Shown here: positions 7,664-10,000 of the stretch, piece after piece
Position numbering within the stretch: the stretch's first letter is position 1
Layout: every line of letters starts with the position of its first letter
Source: Trachelipus rathkii
Taxonomy: Eukaryota > Arthropoda > Malacostraca > Isopoda > Trachelipodidae
Reading direction: 5' to 3'
Assembly (NCBI GenBank): GCA_015478945.1
Contig: JABUQX010042067.1
Location: forward strand, 1-10,000
DNA length: 10,000 bases
Made by a program: the position numbers and the translations under genes
The notes under the pieces: generated by a model
Database searches by the model: none
What the model was told of the DNA's origin: nothing
The model's input: only the letters and a program-made list of their open reading frames with translations

Positions 7664-8480
7664 TCAGATGCTAATCCATTTTGATACTTTGTATGGATTT
7701 TTTCTTATTCGACCCGCTCTTGAACGTAATGTACTTCTATTTATCAACTTTGATCTATCCGATGCAAAAGAAGTACCTGCAGGACTTGCATCAGGTCTAG
7801 GCGTCAATGGAATATTATCCAGATCCGCTAATCTTTGTTTATTCATGATTAAACTTCTTGGAAAATTAATAGTCTGAAGTTCTTGTTTGATCCTGTTCCA
7901 ACCTGTCACTGGAGCCTTCTTCCATTCACGGGAGAGATCAGATATCAAGTCAACAATATTCGAGCCAAGTATTGTTTCTCCATCAATAATGATTTGACCG
8001 AGATCATCCCATGTAATCTGATCTTTTAAAATATTATATAGAGCTATACCCGTTTTCTTACTCCTCACTGGTAAGCTTTCCTTGAGTATATGTCTAAAAT
8101 TAGCTTCTCTTTTCACCATAGACTTAGTATCTGATGTTAGAGATGCATCTTCCTTGGGTGATTTTAATAAAACTTTTAAATCTACTAATTTTTGTATAGC
8201 ATTTTGATATAGGATTCTTTTTTCATGAATGTTAACATTGGAGTTTAATATTTGTTGCAGTTCCTTCTCATAATTATTTATCTGTTCAACTTGAGGATCG
8301 TATAAACTCAAAGGCTGTTGTTGAATCAATGGGTGATAAGGATTATATCCGATCTGATGCTGCTGAATGTCTGATTGAGGCTGTTCGAACTGTTGTTGTT
8401 GTTGTTGTAGGCGTTGTTGCTGTTGCTGTTGTTGTGGCTGTTGTTGTTGTTGCTGCTGTTGTTGCTGTTGTTGTTGTGGC

Positions 8481-8522
<42 letters not shown>

Positions 8523-8596
8523 AGAGGTATGGTTTCTGTGTTATATTTCAGCTTCTCATAATCGCTGTAGGGTAAAACAGCAACCTTCTTCATCAT
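7664..8596 (-). CDS. Conserved Polinton-linked protein with polyglutamine tract
   Basis: About 310 residues from the ATG at 8596, whose first bases overlap the upstream stop as ATGA; the frame extends to a GTG at 8608, but the overlapping ATG is better supported. After MMKKVAVLPYSDYEKLKYN comes a tract of about 40 Gln broken by two Pro and an Arg-Leu, then a coiled-coil-prone linker (YEKELQQILN, EKRILYQNAIQKLVDL). A conserved globular part follows with ITWDDLGQIIIDGE, GSNIVDLISDLSREW (from about residue 211) and TGWNRIKQEL. The C terminus is basic and Ser/Arg-rich (RSTLRSRAGRIRKNPYK). Similar C-terminal parts occur beside Polinton capsid and ATPase genes in animals; the function is not known to me. 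A basic tail with a coiled coil might suit a DNA-binding virion or assembly protein. The glutamine tract probably grew by CAA/CAG slippage. Confidence 0.7.
8391..8522. repeat. CAA/CAG trinucleotide repeat (polyQ-coding)
   Basis: On the plus strand a TTG/CTG triplet run, read on the minus strand as CAA/CAG glutamine codons, interrupted by proline codons near 8435 and 8478 and by Arg-Leu near 8410. The mixed codons suggest some age rather than a single recent expansion. Confidence 0.9.
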
Positions 8597-8919
8597 TGAG
8601 CAAGCCACTTGGTTATCAAAGGGGCTATAACGGAAAAGAGTAAAGGTAGGAACACACCACCACCTTTCTGTAATAGCTTCTTTTTATTTTTAAGCTTTCT
8701 TGCGTTACCCGCAAGTTTTTTAATGATGTTTCTGTGACGGCGTAACTTCACCTTCTGAGCTCTTTTTAAAGGAACATTTCCTTTTATAAGATTTAGGCAT
8801 ACTTCAGCTATACATTGTATAAATTTTTCATCTTCACAGACCAGTTTACGTTTTTCAGAAAGTTTCAGGGTTTTAAATTTTCTCATAAGAGGTAAATAAT
8901 CTGCTACTAGAGTACTCAT
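8593..8919 (-). CDS. Small basic protein with Gly/hydrophobic tail, putative virion component
   Basis: An intact 108-aa frame. The N-terminal half (VADYLPLMRKF, then CEDEKFIQCIAEVCLNLIKGNVPL) looks helical with a few Cys. Residues 52-85 are very basic (KRAQKVKLRRHRN, KKKLLQK), followed by GGG (86-88) and a hydrophobic stretch VFLPLLFSVIAPLI (89-102). This Lys/Arg-rich body with a Gly-hydrophobic end occurs in a small protein family carried by Polinton elements of invertebrates. A DNA-binding core protein or a membrane-active minor capsid peptide is plausible, but neither is shown. It begins 21 bp after the ATPase tail, and its TGA overlaps the ATG of the polyQ gene (ATGA), so the two are probably translated from one mRNA. 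Confidence 0.65.
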   Translation of the reverse strand: MSTLVADYLPLMRKFKTLKLSEKRKLVCEDEKFIQCIAEVCLNLIKGNVPLKRAQKVKLRRHRNIIKKLAGNARKLKNKKKLLQKGGGVFLPLLFSVIAPLITKWLAQ

Positions 8920-8940
8920 TATTCAGGTATGTATACTGTC

Positions 8941-9592
8941 TCAACCTCGGTAGTTAGGTAAAATATTTGTGCGCAGTAACACTCTATGCGTGTTCTTAGG
9001 ATGAAGCTCACAGAGTAAATAACCATGAGGTATAGATGTAACTTCTTTATATACTTTTAAGAACTCTTTACGTTGAGTAGGGAACATTTGGGTAGCTACA
9101 ACATTGACCTGACTCATATCCCTTCTTTGTCCAAACAAGATTAAATTGTGTGTTTAAAGACACATCCCTCATATACTTATTCTGATGAAAGATATTCTGT
9201 GTTATAAAAAATACTGTGATGTTTAAATGATGCGAGTAAACTGTGAAAGTTTCGGCTATAGCCTCATTCAATTTATGCATCAAATCATCAAGGATTATAA
9301 TTTTATGTCCTGGTAAACATTGAAGAGCTTTTATATCATATAACCCTTCATGAAATTCGATTACATCTTTGTAGTCTTTAAACTTTTCTTGGTAAACACT
9401 GTAACACCATATGATTTTAACAGGCTTTTGCTCGAAAATCTCGACCTCTTTTAAAATGTTTAATAACAGAAAGGTTTTCCCGCAACCTGTAGGACCAGAC
9501 ACAAGACAAGTAGCAGGAGCCCGGAACATAAATTTACTAACGTCCATTCTAGATTGATACCTGATCACTAATGAATAAGAAAAGGTTTGCAT
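8941..9592 (-). pseudogene. A32/FtsK-like genome-packaging ATPase, frame-broken
   Basis: The main frame runs from 9592 to a stop at 9068; the conserved tail continues in the +1 frame to the stop at 8941, with the frames crossing near 9130-9145. Numbered from the ATG at 9592: Walker A GPTGCGKT (33-40), Walker B IIILDDL (98-104), and ITQN (130-133), the usual sensor-like step. The second frame carries QRRDMSQVNVVATQMFP and a C-terminal HPKNTHRVLLRTNI. This is the P-loop ATPase of Polintons and many large DNA viruses that pumps DNA into preformed capsids. The ATG at 9547 (MDVSKFMF) is the likelier start, being just before the core fold and about 57 bp after a TTTATAAC element. Total length of about 200-215 residues is normal for the family. 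The catalytic P-loop lies before the break; the lost tail would disturb folding. Confidence 0.85.
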
Positions 9593-9616
9593 TTATGTTA
9601 TAAATGGTTTGTTAAC

Positions 9617-9707
9617 TCATTAGATCAATAGATCAATAGAGCACAACTCCAATCCAGCCACCATCCAGCTACCCACCTATCAACTTGTGATCTAATGATC
9701 TATTGAT
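9617..9707. repeat. Inverted repeat of GATC/ATTGAT motifs
   Basis: TCATTAGATCA at 9617-9627 is the exact reverse complement of TGATCTAATGA at 9688-9698, and ATCAATAGATCA at 9624-9635 that of TGATCTATTGAT at 9696-9707. Within the left arm, AGATCAAT is tandemly doubled. The loop of about 50 bp is C/A-rich (CCAGCCACCATCC). It lies directly upstream of the ATPase gene, so it could be a regulatory or replication-related site. Confidence 0.65.
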
Positions 9708-9927
9708 TTAAGTCAAATTTTTTACTAAATTTGTAACGTTTTTACATACCCTAAATCAATACATTCATCTTTAGGGTTATTCGGAAAATGAAATAACAAA
9801 CACCCTTAGCCCAGTGTAAAGAAATTATGAAAAAAAGATAAGAATGGATAAAAAATGTAGGTCTAAGGCTACATTACAAGAGAAATCCATTAGAGATAAG
9901 AAAAAAAAACATAACATTACGCAATAG
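9708..9927. other. AT-rich non-coding stretch with small hairpin
   Basis: No gene is seen. CCCTAAA at 9749-9755 pairs with TTTAGGG at 9770-9776. Several A-runs follow, including A9-A10 around 9900. Confidence 0.45.
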
Positions 9928-9999
9928 TTATAAGCCCCGCCCTCTCAATCTTGTTAAGGCTATCGTTTTAGGGTTAGCTACGTATACCGGTTTGTTGGG
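9928..9999 (-). CDS. Possible C-terminal end of a gene entering from the right
   Basis: A minus-strand frame is open from the window edge for 23 codons to TAA at 9928-9930, giving PNKPVYVANPKTIALTR and a basic RGRGL end. It could be the tail of the next element gene upstream, but such a short open stretch may be chance and no family can be named. Confidence 0.15.
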   Translation of the reverse strand, partial: PNKPVYVANPKTIALTRLRGRGL

Positions 10000-10000
10000 A

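Noticed and set aside
8329..8643. Plus-strand ORF encoding a poly-valine protein
   Set aside because: It is the antisense reading of the polyQ triplet repeat.

Overview
The window looks like invertebrate nuclear DNA, most likely from an arthropod and perhaps a decapod crustacean. The reasons are long (TA)n microsatellites, a decayed non-LTR retrotransposon, simple repeats, no prokaryotic operon signals, and a Polinton/Maverick-type element. The species assignment is inference; no host gene is present.

Left part (about 1-3400): no intact gene. It holds two long (TA)n tracts, a duplicated short repeat that may be a tRNA-derived SINE, and a plus-strand reverse-transcriptase relic (about 781-1656). 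From 1788 to 2480 there is an unusual series of near-perfect hairpins. A diverged repeat pair (2331-2442 and 2611-2727), a GC-rich 12-bp nested repeat (2777-2952) and about 450 bp of AT-rich sequence with no recognisable feature follow.

Right part (about 3400-10000): part of an integrated Polinton/Maverick (adintovirus-like) element, with every gene on the minus strand. In transcription order, from right to left, these are: an A32/FtsK-type packaging ATPase (frame-broken); a 108-aa basic protein with a Gly/hydrophobic tail; a polyglutamine-containing conserved protein; a retroviral-type integrase with a C-terminal chromodomain (frame-broken); a 307-aa putative minor capsid (penton-like) protein; a 118-aa basic Gly-rich protein; an F54H12.2-like putative major capsid protein (frame-broken near its 3' end); and a 41-aa Cys-containing ORF overlapping the capsid stop. 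DNA polymerase B and the adenain-type protease are not seen. They may lie beyond position 10000 or be lost.

Together the visible genes make an integration plus virion-assembly module: integrase, genome-packaging ATPase, two capsid-type proteins and small basic proteins that could be internal or membrane-active virion parts. Several genes have their own TATATAAG-like box about 40-66 bp before the best start codon, which suggests gene-by-gene transcription by host Pol II. The three broken genes each carry one frame change, all in the same (+1) direction. This points either to a recently decayed copy or to sequencing/assembly indels. Both ends of the element (terminal inverted repeats and target duplication) remain undefined.
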